From Maritimibacter sp. (GTDB lineage Bacteria; Pseudomonadota; Alphaproteobacteria; Rhodobacterales; Rhodobacteraceae), in assembly GCA_020441225.1 (NCBI GenBank), contig JAGRMP010000274.1:1-62414 (forward strand): a stretch of 62,414 bases of DNA, written 5' to 3'. The notes under the pieces are model-generated. The model did not search any database, was not told the DNA's origin, and saw only the letters and a program-made list of their open reading frames with translations. The position numbers and the translations under genes are program-made. The number at the start of each line of letters is the position of its first letter. Positions within the stretch are counted from its first letter, which is position 1. Shown here piece after piece: positions 60,618 through 62,414 of the stretch.

Positions 60618-60662
60618 ATCCAGCGAACAAAACACCTGCCTTGTTTCCCGGGAAAGCCGTCC

Positions 60663-61688
60663 TTAGCGGATCGGTGCGGTTGAGCGGCGTGGGATCAGGG
60701 TCGGCGTGGTCTTGCAAACGACGGGGGAACCGTCTTCGGGCATGGACAGCAGATCCAGCGCTGCGGCCGCGATCTGGTCGAAGGGCACGCGCACCGTCGT
60801 GAGCGGCGTCGGCAGCAGCCGCACCAGCGGAATGTCGTTGTAGCCCACGAGCGAGACGTCGCCGGGCACCGAGAGCCCGAGGCGGAGGATCGTCGACATC
60901 GCGCCGATCGCGGTGTTGTCGTTGATCGCGAACAGGGCCGTGGGACGCGGGTCGAGCGCCATCAGCCGTTCGGCGGCCGCGGCACCGGAATCGATGCCGA
61001 AGGTGGACGGCGCGACCCAGGACGGGTCGACGGCAAGGCCGGCCTCGTCCATGGCCCGAACGTACCCTTTGGTGCGACCGACCGAGCTCGACGCATAATC
61101 CGGCCCGGCGATGAGACCGATCCTGGTGTGGCCGAGGTCGATCAGGTGGCGGGTCGCGAGATAGCCGCCAAGCACGTCGTCCCCCACGGACGAGGGGCTG
61201 TGGCTGTCGGTTCTGAGCGTCAGAACGAAGGGCACGCCGCGGGCGCGCAGTTCGTCGCCGAAATCGTCGACGATCCGGGCTGTGGCCAGCACCAGCCCGT
61301 CGACACCGCGGTTGAGCAGCGACTCCGCCGCCTTGCGCACGGCGCCCGGCTGATCGTCGGTCGTGGCGACGATGGCGAACTGGCCCTTGCGCGCGGCGGC
61401 ATGGGCAAGTTCCTGGTAGAGCATCGCCATGACCGTATCGGTCAGGCGCGGCACGATCACGCCGATGGTCATGGTCTTGCCCCGGCGCAGGCTCGCGGCC
61501 GACAGATCGCGCACGTAGCCGAGCTCCGCGGCAACCTCGCGCACCCGGCGCGCGGACTCGCTGTCGGACCGGGGCAAACGCTCGTCGAGGATGCGCGAGA
61601 CGGTCGATTTCGACACGCCGGCGGCAGCGGCCACGTCGTGCAACGTAACGCGCGCAGTGCGGCGGACATCCGTCTGGTCTTTGGCCAT
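60663..61688 (-). CDS. LacI-family transcriptional regulator (341 aa)
   Basis: The N-terminal HTH is TLHDVAAAAGVSKSTVSRIL followed by the hinge LGYVRDLSAASLRRG, then a periplasmic-binding-protein-like sensor (MTIGVIVPRLTDTVMAM, DGLVLATARIV, LGHTRIGLIAGPDYASSSVG, ALFAINDNTAIGAM, VSLVGYNDIPLVRLLPTPLT). The ATG at 61688 is used; more N-terminal in-frame starts exist but lie beyond the HTH. It is divergent from the DapA-family gene, and a palindrome in the gap is a fitting operator. Confidence 0.92.
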   Translation of the reverse strand: MAKDQTDVRRTARVTLHDVAAAAGVSKSTVSRILDERLPRSDSESARRVREVAAELGYVRDLSAASLRRGKTMTIGVIVPRLTDTVMAMLYQELAHAAARKGQFAIVATTDDQPGAVRKAAESLLNRGVDGLVLATARIVDDFGDELRARGVPFVLTLRTDSHSPSSVGDDVLGGYLATRHLIDLGHTRIGLIAGPDYASSSVGRTKGYVRAMDEAGLAVDPSWVAPSTFGIDSGAAAAERLMALDPRPTALFAINDNTAIGAMSTILRLGLSVPGDVSLVGYNDIPLVRLLPTPLTTVRVPFDQIAAAALDLLSMPEDGSPVVCKTTPTLIPRRSTAPIR

Positions 61689-61787
61689 GGTCTCGAACTC
61701 CTGTGCCTTGGTTCTACCCGCTCTTCGGCCCCTCGTCATGCTCTGGATGTCCTTCGGTCTTGACCGGAGGCCATTTGCCGGGTTGTA

Positions 61788-61801
61788 TGGGAACGTTCCC
61801 A
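61788..61801. promoter_or_regulatory. LacI-type operator palindrome
   Basis: TGGGAACGTTCCCA is a perfect 14-base palindrome with central CG, the usual form of LacI/GalR operators. It lies in the 204-base divergent gap between the LacI gene (start 61688) and the DapA-family gene (start 61893). Confidence 0.75.
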
Positions 61802-61892
61802 GCAACGATCCTGCATGTCGGCAGAATCGACTCAAGGGAAAACCGCACCTGGGTGCGGGAATGATTGCGTCAACGATCCCGGGGAGGAGCAC

Positions 61893-62414
61893 ATGTCAGT
61901 CATGGACCTTCGCGGCCTGAACCCCGCCCCGTCACCGCTTTTACGCCCGATGGCGAAGTAGACTACGCCGCCAACGCGCGCATCGCCAAATGGTTGGCGG
62001 CCATGGACGGGGTGAAGAGCCTCGTCATCCTCGGCCACGCCGGCGAGGGCACCTATCTCACCCCGGAAGAACAGCTTCGGTTGATCGAGACCTATGTCGA
62101 GGCGGTGAACGGCGAGATCCCGATCATTGCGGGCATCACCCAGGAAGGCACCATGACCGCGGCCAAGGAGGCCAAACGTGCGCGCGAAGCCGGTGCCACC
62201 GGCGCGCTCGTCTACCCGAACCACGGCTGGATCCGGTTCGGCTACCAGAAAGGCGCGCCGCAGGAACGCTACCGGGCGATCTGGGAGGACTCCGGGCTCC
62301 AGGAGATCCTGTTCCAGTATCCCGACGTGACCAAGGCCTGCTACGACCTCGACACCCAGCTCGAGATTGCCCGGCAGGACGGCGTGGTTGCCACCAAGAA
62401 CGGCGTGCGCAACA
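61893..62414 (+). pseudogene. DapA-family aldolase/lyase, frameshifted, cut by window edge
   Basis: The ATG at 61893 follows GGGGAGGAGC and gives MSVMDLRGLNPAP, but this frame stops at TAG 61959-61961. From 61931 a different frame continues as VTAFTPDGEVDYAANARIAK and onward (VILGHAGEGTYLT, GEIPIIAGITQEGT, ALVYPNHGWIRFG) to the edge, matching dihydrodipicolinate-synthase-family proteins. Adding one base in the C-rich tract at 61922-61930 restores a single frame. It is either a real inactivating deletion or a sequencing error in the C tract. Regulation by the divergent LacI is likely. Confidence 0.8.

Noticed and set aside
1..62414. CRISPR arrays
   Set aside because: No set of regularly spaced direct repeats was seen; the only tandem-like repeats are the three operator boxes at 20736-20793 and the two 19-mers at 34857-34933.

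Overview
The window looks like chromosome of a GC-rich alphaproteobacterium, most likely Rhodobacteraceae (Roseobacter group). The signs are uniformly GC-rich third positions, strong GGAGG ribosome sites, an RTX protein with a Hedgehog/intein (Hint) C-terminus, a NitT/TauT-type ABC importer beside sulfatases, and IS66 genes of alphaproteobacterial type. These taxonomic calls come from protein recognition by eye, not from a database search.

Layout. (1) 1-10.3 kb is the mobility and maintenance end of an integrative element. It holds a large serine recombinase running off the left edge, a pair of overlapping tyrosine recombinases, two proteins each with two excisionase-like HTH motifs, a RepA-like ATPase, a PemK/MazF-like toxin and a perfect 23-bp-arm palindrome. 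(2) 10.4-35 kb is a defence island. It contains a WYL regulator with an AddB-like nuclease, an AddA-like helicase-nuclease and the remnant of a DUF6361 gene; a bacterial ubiquitin-like conjugation operon (two-domain UBL, E2, JAB-E1 fusion, DUF6527); a divergent Xre/RES toxin-antitoxin pair; an RTX-Hint protein; an intact IS66; and a type I restriction-modification operon with an extra single-TRD specificity gene, a DUF3800 protein and a YgjP-type metallopeptidase. (3) 35.3-60.45 kb is a catabolic island. It has cupin/VOC/SDR genes, a CrtI-like flavoprotein operon, an ABC importer followed by two sulfatase-family hydrolases, a histidinol-dehydrogenase-like enzyme, a DenD-like dehydrogenase with an FAH-family hydrolase, a flavin monooxygenase, and a ring-cleavage-like set (VOC dioxygenase, Rieske protein, cyclase-family hydrolase, SDRs, alpha/beta hydrolase, thioesterase). 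TetR, HxlR and LysR regulators lie among them. (4) 60.6 kb to the end holds a LacI regulator divergent from a DapA-family gene that carries a frameshift and runs off the right edge.

Organising principle. A short sequence resembling the 3' end of a tRNA including CCA (best match initiator tRNA-fMet) occurs at 13-37, 35049-35073 and, core only, at 60605-60617. Right of the first two copies lie, respectively, the 3' end of the intact serine recombinase gene and a decayed copy of the same kind of 3' end. The simplest reading is two elements integrated in tandem: a defence island (about 13-35,050) and a catabolic island (about 35,050-60,610).

The most interesting part is 17.96-21.93 kb. The UBL ends in Gly-Gly-Ala-Ala and so needs trimming, plausibly by the JAB domain fused to the E1. 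The operon shares with the divergent toxin-antitoxin pair a promoter region that carries three GTCC-N6-GGAC boxes, which suggests common control of a conjugation-based defence and a RES-family toxin.
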